A stretch of DNA of 64,000 nucleotides from CAZBMJ01 sp964493205 (GTDB lineage: Bacteria > Myxococcota > UBA727 > JABDBI01), in contig CAZBMJ010000001.1 in the NCBI GenBank assembly GCA_964493205.1, forward strand, positions 124,001 through 188,000, read 5' to 3'. Shown in pieces: positions 52,474-61,671 of the stretch; within the stretch, counting starts at the first letter, position 1, and the number at the start of each line of letters is the position of its first letter. Under the pieces are notes generated by a model. It was not told the origin of the DNA. It was given only the letters and a program-made list of their open reading frames with translations, and searched no databases. The position numbers and the translations under genes were made by a program.

Positions 52474-54075
52474 TTATTGTGGAACTTTTTGCATTAACCC
52501 TAATAACTCTTGTTCAATACCATTATTTTCTTCCATAAAACTTATAAGTTCGTTCTGCAAATCTTGTAGATTAATATTTGTTGCATGCGGACTTTTTCGC
52601 AAAATTTCAGCAAAGCTGGCAACTACTAAAGCAAGTCTGAAATCTCTTGATGAATTTATGGCTGAATCAAAAATATTTGCAGTATCAAAATTTTCTTCAA
52701 TTTCACTAATTTGATCATTGTTTTTTGGATCCTTAAAACGTAGTCGCACTTTGGCAAAGTTATTTAGTTCGATGATATCTTTCATTTTAACTTCATAAAG
52801 TGCGGTGATACGATGTCCAGCACCAAGTTCGCCTGCATCAACGTCATCATTTCTAAAATCATTGTCGCTTATATCACGATTTTCATAACCTAATAATCGA
52901 TACTCAGAAACTTGTTCAGGATCGAATTCGACTTGAATCTTTAGATCCTTAGCAATTACCTCTAAAACTCCAGTGACTTCAGCTTGAAACACTCGTTTTG
53001 CTTCAGTAATAGAATCTACGTAATAGTAATTTCCATTTCCATTATTTGCTAGCTGCTCCATCATGTCATCGCGATAATTACCTAAACCAAATCCTACAGT
53101 GGTTAAATAAATGCCATTTTTGACTTCTTCTTTAATCGTTGACAATATTTCTTCATGGGACGTTAGGCCTACGTTGGTATCACCATCTGATAATATTATT
53201 ACTCTGCTATTAACATCATTTTCCTTCATTCCCTGTAGGGCTTGTTCATAGGCAAGCTTGATACCATCACCCATTGCTGTAGACCCTGATGCATTGAGGC
53301 CATAAATTGCATCGATAATAGTACTTCTTTCTTTAATTGGTGTTGATGGAAGTACAACTTCTGTGTTGCTTGCATAAGTAACTATAGCAATTCGATCCGT
53401 TTCTTCTAAGGAATTAACTAAAACTTCCATGGCTTGTTGCGCAAGCTCAAGGCGTCCTGTCCCTTCCATAGAACCTGAAACATCTACTAAAAATACTAGA
53501 TTTGCTGGTTTCCTATCTTCTAAGTTAAGTGTTTTTCCTAAAATCCCAATTCGTAAAATTTTATTTTCATTGTTAAAAGGTGAAACCCCAAGTTCCATAT
53601 TCACTTTAAAAGCTTCTCCATCTTGGGGCTCTTTGTAGTTATATGGAAAATAATTTATAAACTCCTCAACACGAATATCTTTAGGGTCTGGATTTCCTTC
53701 ATTGTTAATGGTCGCTCGAGCAAGAGCATAGCTGCCAGTGTCCACATCAGCAGCAAAAGTAGATAAGTTATCCGTACCTGAACTAACCCAGCCGTTTGGA
53801 GCGACTATGGGGGAAGAAGATGGAGCAGGAAAATCTTCATAGCTAGTAGCACCACGACCGGCTGTAAGATTTGGTGAAGACACAGGAACAGATGCAATTG
53901 CATCTGCAGCTGCAACAGGCGGAGCAGAGTTCTTGCCCGAAGAATTTGCTTTTGATTGGGAAGAGGTATCTAAATATTCACTTGTTTTTGCTGGTGAACT
54001 TGTTTGCTCACTGCAGTTGGTGAAAAATAAAACCAGTGCTGTGCTAAAAAGTAAAGCTTTCAATAACTTCATCAT
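52474..54075 (-). CDS. yfbK: VWA-domain lipoprotein YfbK
   Basis: Lipoprotein signal with lipobox FFTNC (Cys21). Then a Ser/Ala/Pro-rich linker, a von Willebrand N-terminal domain (LSTFAADVDTGSYALARATI), a von Willebrand factor A domain with an intact MIDAS DVSGS (Asp198) and later SGSTAMGDG and LSDGDTNVG, and a C-terminal YfbK-specific domain (YRLLGYENRDI). 533 residues, close to E. coli YfbK (575). It probably binds partner proteins in the periplasm through metal; precise role not known. It is divergent from the yerC gene. Confidence 0.9.
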   Translation of the reverse strand: MMKLLKALLFSTALVLFFTNCSEQTSSPAKTSEYLDTSSQSKANSSGKNSAPPVAAADAIASVPVSSPNLTAGRGATSYEDFPAPSSSPIVAPNGWVSSGTDNLSTFAADVDTGSYALARATINNEGNPDPKDIRVEEFINYFPYNYKEPQDGEAFKVNMELGVSPFNNENKILRIGILGKTLNLEDRKPANLVFLVDVSGSMEGTGRLELAQQAMEVLVNSLEETDRIAIVTYASNTEVVLPSTPIKERSTIIDAIYGLNASGSTAMGDGIKLAYEQALQGMKENDVNSRVIILSDGDTNVGLTSHEEILSTIKEEVKNGIYLTTVGFGLGNYRDDMMEQLANNGNGNYYYVDSITEAKRVFQAEVTGVLEVIAKDLKIQVEFDPEQVSEYRLLGYENRDISDNDFRNDDVDAGELGAGHRITALYEVKMKDIIELNNFAKVRLRFKDPKNNDQISEIEENFDTANIFDSAINSSRDFRLALVVASFAEILRKSPHATNINLQDLQNELISFMEENNGIEQELLGLMQKVPQ

Positions 54076-54148
54076 ATTTATATCCTAAAGAAAAAGTACT
54101 TGATAATATTATATATTTTTTATAAAAAAATAAAATTTCTACCCCCTG

Positions 54149-54179
54149 TTGACACCTCTTAATACTGTGCCACTATAGT
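54149..54179 (+). promoter_or_regulatory. yerC-trpXYZ promoter and possible operator
   Basis: TTGACA (54149-54154) and TATAGT (54174-54179), 19 bp apart; CACTAT at 54171-54176 would give 16 bp. The -10 overlaps a palindrome, ACTATAGT (54172-54179), extended to GC-N-ACTATAGT-N-GC. Transcription would begin at or near the ATG at 54183, with no ribosome site in between, so the mRNA looks leaderless. Confidence 0.6.
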
Positions 54180-54182
54180 AGC

Positions 54183-54470
54183 ATGAAAAATCATGATAAA
54201 AATATAAGTTTAGCTAAAGCTTTTTTGCTTTGTAAAAGCGAACAAGATGTAGAAAACTTTTTGTTAGATTTGTGTACACCTTCAGAAATTAAAGACTTAA
54301 AAGAGCGTTGGCTGGTTTGTCAAACTCTTTATTATGAAGAGTTGTCTTATAGGCAAATACATCAAAAATTAGGAGTCAGTCTTACTACTATTGGTAGGGT
54401 AGCGAGATTTTTGAAGGATGAAAAAAATTTTGGTTATAAAAATATATTTAATAAGTTAGGAGAGAATTAA
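54183..54470 (+). CDS. yerC: TrpR-like regulator, YerC/YecD family
   Basis: 95 residues with the TrpR-superfamily helix set: FLLDLCTPSEIKDLKERW, then the HTH LSYRQIHQKLGVSLTTIGRVARFL. This is the YerC/YecD branch; its ligand is not firmly known but TrpR homology points to tryptophan or a similar aromatic. The stop is 1 bp before the next gene, so it leads an ABC transporter operon and probably regulates it through the palindrome over the -10. No Shine-Dalgarno before the start. Confidence 0.88.
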   Translation: MKNHDKNISLAKAFLLCKSEQDVENFLLDLCTPSEIKDLKERWLVCQTLYYEELSYRQIHQKLGVSLTTIGRVARFLKDEKNFGYKNIFNKLGEN

Positions 54471-54471
54471 C

Positions 54472-55455
54472 ATGAAAATTAAAATGGCTGTTTTGGTAGT
54501 GCTACTCTTGAGTGCATTACTGTTTTATAAAATTAATAAGCAAGATAATAATAATTTAAAAAAAGTTTTTGTAAGTAAAATAGTAGATCACGAAGCTTTG
54601 AACGAAACTTTTAGAGGGCTCGTTGATTCATTGGCAGAACAAGGATTTATTCAAGGTCAAAATCTAGATTTAAGAATGGAATCTGCTCAGGGAAATGCCA
54701 CGCTTGCCACTCAAATAGCTGCTAAGTTTATCAATCAATCTCCAGCAGTAGTAGTTGGCATTGGAACAGTAAGTGCCCAAAGTTTAGCAAAAGATGCTTT
54801 GGCTAATAAAACTAAGCTCGTGTTTAGTTCTATCACTGACCCACTAGCTGCCAATTTAACAGATGAGGATAATTTAAAACCTAATATTACTGGTGTATCT
54901 AATTTTGTTGAGCTCGCTCCTCAAATACAACTATTTAAACAAATAAAACCTAGTATAAAACGCCTTGGTATTATTTATAATCCTGGAGAGTCAAATTCTG
55001 TGAGTTTAGTTAATAAGCTTTCAAATATTTGCTTAGAATCTGATATTTTTTTAGTTAAGCAGTCTGTAGCTAATAGTTCTCAGCTTTATCAGGCAGCTGT
55101 TAAATTATCACTTGATGTAGACGCTATTTTTATTAGTAATGATAATACTGCCCTAAGCGGTTTACAAAGCATTATTAAAGCTGCGAATTTGCAAAAAATT
55201 CCAGTTTTTGTAAGTGATACTGATGCTGTTAAATTAGGTGCTCTTGCAGCCTTAGGTCCCAACCAATATGAAATTGGCGTACAAACAGGAAGTATAATTG
55301 CAAATATTTTAAATGGTAAAGATATGAGAAAAATGCCTATAGAGTATCCAAAAAATACAGAGTTATTTATCAATCTTGATACCGCTAAAATTTTGGGTAT
55401 TGAAATTTTACCAGAGTTAATAACAAAGGCTAAAAAAATAATTAAAAGCGAGTAA
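54472..55455 (+). CDS. trpX: ABC transporter substrate-binding protein (TrpX type)
   Basis: Member of the TrpX/DUF534 family of periplasmic-binding-fold proteins. The N-terminus has one membrane helix (MAVLVVLLLSALLFY) without a lipobox Cys or clear cleavage site, so it may stay membrane-anchored. Family blocks: FRGLVDSLAEQGFIQGQN, VVVGIGTVSAQSLAKD, SITDPLAANL, LGIIYNPGESNS, IFISNDNTALSGL and ALGPNQYEIGVQTG. In the streptococcal TrpXYZ system the ligand is predicted to be tryptophan. 327 residues. Confidence 0.85.
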   Translation: MKIKMAVLVVLLLSALLFYKINKQDNNNLKKVFVSKIVDHEALNETFRGLVDSLAEQGFIQGQNLDLRMESAQGNATLATQIAAKFINQSPAVVVGIGTVSAQSLAKDALANKTKLVFSSITDPLAANLTDEDNLKPNITGVSNFVELAPQIQLFKQIKPSIKRLGIIYNPGESNSVSLVNKLSNICLESDIFLVKQSVANSSQLYQAAVKLSLDVDAIFISNDNTALSGLQSIIKAANLQKIPVFVSDTDAVKLGALAALGPNQYEIGVQTGSIIANILNGKDMRKMPIEYPKNTELFINLDTAKILGIEILPELITKAKKIIKSE

Positions 55456-55457
55456 TC

Positions 55458-56309
55458 ATGAGTTTTATTGAGTTAAATATAAGCTTAGAAATGGCTCTTA
55501 TTTACGCCTTTGTATCTTTAGGCCTTTTAATAAGTTTTAGAATAATCGATTTTTCAGATTTAACCTGTGATGGTAGCTTTGTGTTGGGTTCTTGTGTTTG
55601 TAGTGTTTTGATTACGAATAATATTAATCCTTATGTAAGTAGTATAGCAGCTTTTTTGGCTGCAGCTTTGGCTGGATTAATAACTGGGCTAATCAACATA
55701 AAATTTAAAATAACCGATATTTTATCAGGTATTTTAGTGGCCTTTATGCTTTATTCGCTTAATCTTAAAGTTATGGGAGGAATGCCCAATATTTCTTTGC
55801 TTAATAAAACTACTATTTTTGATAACCACAATGCGTTGGTATTATTACTGTTATTTTTTATTGTAGTATTTTTATTATTGTTATGGCTACTAAATAGCGA
55901 TATTGGTTTAGCTTTAAGAGCTGTGGGTCAAAATAAACGACTAGCCAAAAATATGGGTGTGGTTGTGAGTAATATGGTTATCTTAGGCTTGGCCTTGTCA
56001 AATGGTTTGATTGGTTTATCTGGTGCATTATTTAGTCAGCATCAAGGATTTAGTGACATTTCTCAAGGCGTTGGTACTATTATTATTGGCTTTGCAGGCT
56101 TAGTTATCGGTGAGAAATTATTTAATATTCATTCTGCTTTTGCTTTACTATTATGTGCTTTGTTGGGCTCGATTATTTATAGATTAGTGATTGGCCTTGC
56201 TTTGCATACGGATTTTTTAGGCATAGAAACCCAAGACCTAAATTTGATTACAGGTATTTTGGTAATTATTTTTATGAGCTTGCCTAAACTTGGAAAAAAA
56301 TCATGCTAA
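55458..56309 (+). CDS. trpY: ABC transporter permease (TrpY type)
   Basis: Permease of the branched-chain amino acid/ribose importer superfamily, about eight helices. Characteristic blocks are YAFVSLGLLISFRIIDFSDLT at the start, of which FRIIDFSDLTCDGSF is typical of this subgroup, GLALRAVGQNKRLAKNMG (the cytoplasmic coupling loop) and GLIGLSGALFSQHQGF. 283 residues. It starts 2 bp after trpX and overlaps trpZ by 7 bp. Confidence 0.87.
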   Translation: MSFIELNISLEMALIYAFVSLGLLISFRIIDFSDLTCDGSFVLGSCVCSVLITNNINPYVSSIAAFLAAALAGLITGLINIKFKITDILSGILVAFMLYSLNLKVMGGMPNISLLNKTTIFDNHNALVLLLLFFIVVFLLLLWLLNSDIGLALRAVGQNKRLAKNMGVVVSNMVILGLALSNGLIGLSGALFSQHQGFSDISQGVGTIIIGFAGLVIGEKLFNIHSAFALLLCALLGSIIYRLVIGLALHTDFLGIETQDLNLITGILVIIFMSLPKLGKKSC

Positions 56310-57052
56310 AAATAACTAATTTAGAATTTAGTGTTTTAAAAAATACTAAGCTTGAAAAAAAGATTTTAAATGGCTTAGATTTAACTGCTAAAACTGGTGA
56401 ATTTTTAGTGATAATAGGTGGCAATGGCGCTGGTAAATCGACACTTTTTAATGTTTTATCTGGATTTTGTTTTTCTGATAGTGGCAGTATTTCTTTAGAT
56501 GCTAACGATATTACTACTCTTGAGCAAAACAAAAGAAGTAAATTAGTATCTATAGTAATGCAAGATCCTAAAGTTTCTAGCATGGAAAATATGACTATTC
56601 TAGAAAACATGGCATTAGCTTTTTGTCGTAGCAAAAAAAGGTCTTTACGGCCATTTAATAATAGTAATCGTAGAGAATTATTTAAACAAAATCTTTCACA
56701 GCTTAATATGGGTTTAGAAAATCGCCTTGATGAACTTGTAAGCAACCTATCAGGCGGTCAGAGGCAAGCATTAAGTTTGTGTATGGCTTTATTAGGAGAA
56801 GCCAAATTACTACTACTTGACGAAATCTGTGCCGCTCTTGATCCAAATATGTCAGAATTAGTTATGAACTTAGCCTATAGTATCGCTAAAAAGAAAAACC
56901 TAAGCACCATCATGATTACTCATAATATGGAACATGCTTTACGATTTGCTGATAGATTATTAGTTTTAAGCGCTGGAAAGGTTACAAAAGAATTTTCAAA
57001 GCAAGAACTTGTGCATATTAAACCGCAAGATCTTAGTTTGTGCATTTCTTAA
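56303..57052 (+). CDS. trpZ: ABC transporter ATP-binding protein (TrpZ type)
   Basis: Walker A IIGGNGAGKSTLFN, Q-loop VMQDPK, signature LSGGQRQALSL, Walker B LLLLDEICAALDP (normally DEPTAALDP; here Ile-Cys replace Pro-Thr), H-loop MITHNMEHAL. 249 residues. It completes a full importer with the two preceding genes. The substitution in the D-loop region is unusual but does not remove a catalytic residue. Confidence 0.88.
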   Translation: MLKITNLEFSVLKNTKLEKKILNGLDLTAKTGEFLVIIGGNGAGKSTLFNVLSGFCFSDSGSISLDANDITTLEQNKRSKLVSIVMQDPKVSSMENMTILENMALAFCRSKKRSLRPFNNSNRRELFKQNLSQLNMGLENRLDELVSNLSGGQRQALSLCMALLGEAKLLLLDEICAALDPNMSELVMNLAYSIAKKKNLSTIMITHNMEHALRFADRLLVLSAGKVTKEFSKQELVHIKPQDLSLCIS

Positions 57053-57215
57053 AATATTATTAGCAAATAAAAACCAATATTTAAGTGTTAGAAGTTTAAG
57101 AATATTTAAACTTTTAAGGGACTATCTTGTTATTCTACATCTTTTTAGCAACTATTTTTTTTATTTTAAGCCTCTACTTAATAAAGTTTTTTGAATTTTT
57201 AAGAGGTAAAAGATA

Positions 57216-57305
57216 ATGGTTCTATTACATATTATAGGCGCTGTTATTGCTTTTGCTTTATTAATTTATTTAGTAATCGCTTTATTAAAACCAGAGATTT
57301 TTTGA
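57216..57305 (+). CDS. kdpF: KdpF, small subunit of the K+-transporting ATPase
   Basis: 29 codons, MVLLHIIGAVIAFALL followed by IYLVIALLKPEIF: a single membrane helix with the LLKPE(I/R)F ending of KdpF, which stabilises the Kdp complex. AGAGGT is about 10 nt upstream. The stop overlaps the kdpA start (TGATG at 57303-57307). Confidence 0.9.
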   Translation: MVLLHIIGAVIAFALLIYLVIALLKPEIF

Positions 57306-59044
57306 TGATACTAAACTTTATGTCTATTAATTCTTTGATTCAAATTGTGCTTTATTTTGTTATTCTATTTCTTTTAGCAAAGCCTTTGGGGCTTTATATG
57401 GCTAAAGTTTACTCTGGTGAAAAATTTTTTTTATCGCCTGTTATTAGTCCGTTAGAAAATTTATTTTATAAACTAATTGGTACTAAAAATATTTTAGAAA
57501 ATATGAGTTGGAAAAAATATGCTGGAACTATAATTATTTTCAGCTTTTTTGGCTTTTTATTACTTTTTGTTTTATTAAGCTTTCAAGCATTTTTGCCTCT
57601 TAATCCTCAAAGCTTATCTAATTTATCGCCAGATTTAGCCTTTAATACGGCTATTAGTTTTATTAGCAATACCAATTGGCAGGCTTACGCTGGTGAATCG
57701 AGCTTGAGCTATTTTAGCCAAATGTTTGGCTTAAGCGTGCAAAATTTTGTTTCTGCAGCTGTAGGTATGGCTGTCTTAATAGCTTTGATTCGTGGGATAG
57801 TACAAAAAAATTCTTTAGGAATAGGTAATTTTTGGGTAGATTTTACAAAAAGCATTCTTTATATTCTTTTGCCGTTATCGTTAGTATTAACTCTTTTATT
57901 AGGCTCTCAAGGAGTGGTACAAACTTTTTCTGATTATGCTCAAGCAACATTGCTAGATTCGCAAACAAAAGCTACTCAAATCATAGCGTTGGGCCCTGTC
58001 GCATCTCAAGTTGCTATTAAGCAATTGGGGACAAATGGTGGAGGCTTTTTTAATGCAAACTCTGCTCATCCATTGGAAAATCCCACGCCATTTTCTAATT
58101 TTTTACAAATGCTTGCCATACTTCTGATACCGGCTGCATTGTGTTATACTTTTGGGCAAATGGTGGGGGATAAAAGCCAAGGGACCTCACTGTTTAAAGT
58201 GATGACCATTATTTTTATACCATTATTATTATTTGCTTTTTATCAAGAGCAGGCAATAAATCCTAAGCTTAAGGCTATGCATATTGATCAATCAATAAAT
58301 AGTCTTCAAGCTGGGGGAAATATGGAAGGCAAAGAAAACCGTTTTGGCATTGTAAATTCTGTATTATGGGCTGCTGCCACTACTGCAGCATCAAGTGGCT
58401 CTGTTAATTCCACACATTCATCATATACACCCCTTGGAGGATTAGTACCTCTTGTATTAATGCAATTTGGCGAAGTTATTTATGGTGGTGTAGGCTCTGG
58501 ATTATATGGGATTCTCATGTTTCTTATAATCACAGTTTTTATTGTGGGCCTGATGGTTGGAAGAACGCCTGAGTATATGAATAAAAAAATACAAGCTTTT
58601 GAAGTAAAAATGGCTTGTGTGGTTATTTTAATTCCTTGCTTCACTATACTACTAGGTAGCGCTTTAGCGTTAATGAGCGAAACTGGACAAAAAAGCATTT
58701 TAAATCCAGGCCCACATGGTTTTAGTGAAATTTTATATGCTCTGACTTCCGCTAGCAATAACAATGGTAGCGCTTTTGCAGGCTTGTCCGCGAATAATCC
58801 ATTTTTTAATATTTTATTAGGGTTTTGTATGTTGTTTGGCCGATTTTGGGTAATCATTCCTGTTTTAGCCATAGCGGGGTCTCTTGCACAAAAAAATACT
58901 GTAGCTCCATCTGTTGGCACCATGCCAACCAATACACTTTTATTTATTTTAGTATTGATGGCGACCATAGTTTTAATTGGCGTATTAACTTTTGTACCAG
59001 CTTTGGCGCTAGGCCCAATCGCTGAATATTTTAGTATTGGATAA
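57305..59044 (+). CDS. kdpA: KdpA, K+-binding channel-like subunit
   Basis: Potassium-translocating subunit of the P-type Kdp pump, about ten helices. Selectivity filter type motifs are seen in TNGGGFFNANSAHPLENPTP and NNNGSAFAGLSANNPFFN. The ATG at 57305 overlaps the kdpF stop; an in-frame TTG at 57302 and ATG at 57320 are alternatives. 580 residues against 557 in E. coli. Confidence 0.95.
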   Translation: MILNFMSINSLIQIVLYFVILFLLAKPLGLYMAKVYSGEKFFLSPVISPLENLFYKLIGTKNILENMSWKKYAGTIIIFSFFGFLLLFVLLSFQAFLPLNPQSLSNLSPDLAFNTAISFISNTNWQAYAGESSLSYFSQMFGLSVQNFVSAAVGMAVLIALIRGIVQKNSLGIGNFWVDFTKSILYILLPLSLVLTLLLGSQGVVQTFSDYAQATLLDSQTKATQIIALGPVASQVAIKQLGTNGGGFFNANSAHPLENPTPFSNFLQMLAILLIPAALCYTFGQMVGDKSQGTSLFKVMTIIFIPLLLFAFYQEQAINPKLKAMHIDQSINSLQAGGNMEGKENRFGIVNSVLWAAATTAASSGSVNSTHSSYTPLGGLVPLVLMQFGEVIYGGVGSGLYGILMFLIITVFIVGLMVGRTPEYMNKKIQAFEVKMACVVILIPCFTILLGSALALMSETGQKSILNPGPHGFSEILYALTSASNNNGSAFAGLSANNPFFNILLGFCMLFGRFWVIIPVLAIAGSLAQKNTVAPSVGTMPTNTLLFILVLMATIVLIGVLTFVPALALGPIAEYFSIG

Positions 59045-59053
59045 AGGTAATCT

Positions 59054-61096
59054 ATGTCTAAATCACATCTTTTTGATGCATTTATAAAATCTTTTGTGCG
59101 TTTAAAGTTTAGTTATCAAATACGTAATCCAGTAATGTTTTTAGTTTTTATTGGGGCACTTTTTATGAGTGGTATTTTTGTAAAAGAAATATTTGTCTCA
59201 ACACAAGAGCCCTTATGGTTTATTGGACATATAACTTTTTGGTTATGGTTTACGGTGATTTTTGCGAACTTTGCTGAGGCTATTGCTCAAAGTAAAGGCA
59301 AAGCTCAGGCTGATTCATTAAAAAAATCTCGCATAGATTTATTAGCAAAGAAGCTTGATAATCCTCAAAATATGAGTTCTTTTAAAGAAGTTTCAGCTAA
59401 TTCTTTAAGAAAAAGTGATTATGTTTTGGTACAAGCAGGTGATTTTATACCAGCTGATGGCCAAATAGTTAACGGTATAGCCTCCATCGACGAAAGTGCT
59501 ATTACTGGCGAATCTGCTCCTGTTATACGTGAGTCTGGTGGTGATAGAGATGCTGCCACTGGTGGTACGCGAGTTTTATCTGATTGGATTATTATAAAAG
59601 TTAGTTCTAATCCTGGAGAATCTTTTCTTGATAAAATGATTGGATTAATAGAATCTGCTAATCGTCAAAAAACACCCAACGAGATTGCTCTTTGTATACT
59701 TTTAGCAGCCATGAGTATTATATTTCTTTTAGTTTGCACAGCGCTGCTTCCTTACTCTATTTTTAGCATTGAAACTACTGGCTTTGGTAAAGAAATTAGT
59801 ATGACCGTACTTATAGCTTTATTGATTTGCCTTGCGCCTACTACTATTGGTGGGCTTATTTCAGCTATAGGTATTTCAGGAATGCAAAGATTGGTTAAAG
59901 AAAATGTTATAGCTACTTCTGCTCGTGCTATTGAAGCTGCTGGTGATGTAAATATATTATTGCTTGATAAAACAGGGACTATTACTTTTGGTAATAGGCA
60001 AGCAGTGGAGTTTTATCCAGCAGCAGACGTTGATATAAAAGAAATGGCACAAGCAGCCCAGTTGTCTTCTTTTGCAGACGACACTCCAGAGGGCAAAAGT
60101 ATTGTAGCTCTAGCTTGCTTTAAATATGGTATTGCGGCTAAAGATTTAGCAAACTTAAATGCTACTTTTATACCATTTAGTGCTGAAAAAAGAGTGAGCG
60201 GCATAGTTATAAACGATCGTCATATTTTAAAAGGCGCAAGTGACGCAATTATTGAAGTAATAAAAACAAAAAAAGGCACAGTGCCACAAGATACTCTAAA
60301 GCAAATTGAAAATATTTCTCGTGGAGGTGGAACTCCGCTGATGGTGAGTGATAATAATAGGGTATTGGGAGTAATTTATCTAAAAGACGTAGTAAAACCT
60401 GATATTAAGCAAAGACTAGCAGAGCTTAGAAAAATAGGTATTAAAAGCATTATGATTACTGGAGATAATCCTCTTACAGCTGCAGCTATTGCCAGCGAAG
60501 CGGGCGTGGATGATTTTATTGCTCAGGCAACTCCAGAAGCAAAGCTAAAATATATACGTGAAGCTCAAAGTGGTGGAGAAATGGTGGCTATGGTTGGTGA
60601 TGGCACAAACGATGCCCCAGCGCTAGCTCAATCTGATGTCGCAGTAGTCATGAATTCAGGTACTCAAACAGCTAAAGAAGCTGGTAATATGATCGATCTA
60701 GATTCAGACCCCACAAAGCTGATTGAAATTGTTAGAATTGCCAAACAACTACTTATTACTCGTGGAATAATCACCACTTTTAGTATAAGCAATGATTTAG
60801 CAAAGTATTTTGCTATAATTCCTGCGGCATTTGCAAGCTGTTATCCAGCCTTATTTAAACTTAATGTTATGGGACTAGCAACGCCTTATAGCGCCATTCT
60901 TTCTGCGGTAATTTTTAATGCTCTTATTATTATAGCTCTTATCCCTTTAGCTGTTAAGGGTGTTAATTATAGCCCAGAAAGTGCATCGGTCATGCTTAGA
61001 AAAAATATTTTAATATATGGCCTTGGTGGTGTAATAGTGCCATTTATAGGTATTAAGCTCATAGATATAATAATTAGCAGCGTAGGCTTAGCGTAA
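59054..61096 (+). CDS. kdpB: KdpB, P-type ATPase catalytic subunit
   Basis: P-type ATPase that powers K+ uptake. Phosphorylated Asp305 in LLLDKTGTITFG, the TGES motif of the actuator domain in AITGESAPV, KGASDAI in the nucleotide domain, and MVGDGTNDAPALAQSDVA in the P-domain. 680 residues, E. coli 682. It starts 9 bp after kdpA. Confidence 0.96.
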   Translation: MSKSHLFDAFIKSFVRLKFSYQIRNPVMFLVFIGALFMSGIFVKEIFVSTQEPLWFIGHITFWLWFTVIFANFAEAIAQSKGKAQADSLKKSRIDLLAKKLDNPQNMSSFKEVSANSLRKSDYVLVQAGDFIPADGQIVNGIASIDESAITGESAPVIRESGGDRDAATGGTRVLSDWIIIKVSSNPGESFLDKMIGLIESANRQKTPNEIALCILLAAMSIIFLLVCTALLPYSIFSIETTGFGKEISMTVLIALLICLAPTTIGGLISAIGISGMQRLVKENVIATSARAIEAAGDVNILLLDKTGTITFGNRQAVEFYPAADVDIKEMAQAAQLSSFADDTPEGKSIVALACFKYGIAAKDLANLNATFIPFSAEKRVSGIVINDRHILKGASDAIIEVIKTKKGTVPQDTLKQIENISRGGGTPLMVSDNNRVLGVIYLKDVVKPDIKQRLAELRKIGIKSIMITGDNPLTAAAIASEAGVDDFIAQATPEAKLKYIREAQSGGEMVAMVGDGTNDAPALAQSDVAVVMNSGTQTAKEAGNMIDLDSDPTKLIEIVRIAKQLLITRGIITTFSISNDLAKYFAIIPAAFASCYPALFKLNVMGLATPYSAILSAVIFNALIIIALIPLAVKGVNYSPESASVMLRKNILIYGLGGVIVPFIGIKLIDIIISSVGLA

Positions 61097-61107
61097 GGAT
61101 ATTTTGT

Positions 61108-61659
61108 ATGACCTCAATTGTTTCATCTGTTAGACCAGCTATTGTTATGCTCTTATTATGCAGTGTTTTGTTTGGTTTAGTTTATCCTTTTGTTTCAACG
61201 ATAACTCTACAGTTGTTATTTTTTGATAAGGCAGAAGGAAGTTTAATCAAAAATAGTGATGGGGGTATTTTAGGTTCTACTTTAATCGGTCAAGAATTTA
61301 TAAGCGATAAATATTTTTGGAGCAGGCTATCAGCTAGTTCTTATAAGCCTTTAGGATCTGGTGGATCTAATTTAAGTATAGATAATCCTGCTCTTATTAA
61401 TTTAATAAAACAGCGCAAAGCTCATGAAAAACCTATTCCTATAGATTTGGTTACGGCTTCTGCTTCAGGTCTTGATCCTCACATAAGTATAGCTTCTGCT
61501 TGGTATCAATTAAATCGAGTTGCTCAAGCTAGAAATATGAGTAAGGAAGAGCTTCGTAACATAATACAAAAATTTATTGAGCCTAGGCAATTTGGAATTT
61601 TAGGAGAACCTATTGTAAATGTATTAAAGCTTAATTTAGCTCTAGATAAAAAAATTTAA
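61108..61659 (+). CDS. kdpC: KdpC, inner subunit of the Kdp complex
   Basis: One N-terminal membrane helix (AIVMLLLCSVLFGLVYPF) and an outer domain with LGSTLIGQEF, FWSRLSASSYKP, ASGLDPHIS and GILGEPIVNVLKLNLALD, all family hallmarks. It helps KdpB bind ATP. 183 residues, E. coli 190. Part of the uninterrupted kdpFABCD unit. Confidence 0.95.
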   Translation: MTSIVSSVRPAIVMLLLCSVLFGLVYPFVSTITLQLLFFDKAEGSLIKNSDGGILGSTLIGQEFISDKYFWSRLSASSYKPLGSGGSNLSIDNPALINLIKQRKAHEKPIPIDLVTASASGLDPHISIASAWYQLNRVAQARNMSKEELRNIIQKFIEPRQFGILGEPIVNVLKLNLALDKKI

Positions 61660-61671
61660 TGAGGAGTTATT

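Noticed and set aside
57009..57194. 61-codon frame after trpZ
   Set aside because: It overlaps the trpZ end in another frame and has no ribosome site or recognisable feature.
57061..57215. A K+-related riboswitch (for example ydaO/c-di-AMP type) before kdpF
   Set aside because: Only a simple 8-bp hairpin (AAGTTTAA/TTAAACTT at 57092-57113) is seen; the conserved riboswitch core is not recognisable.
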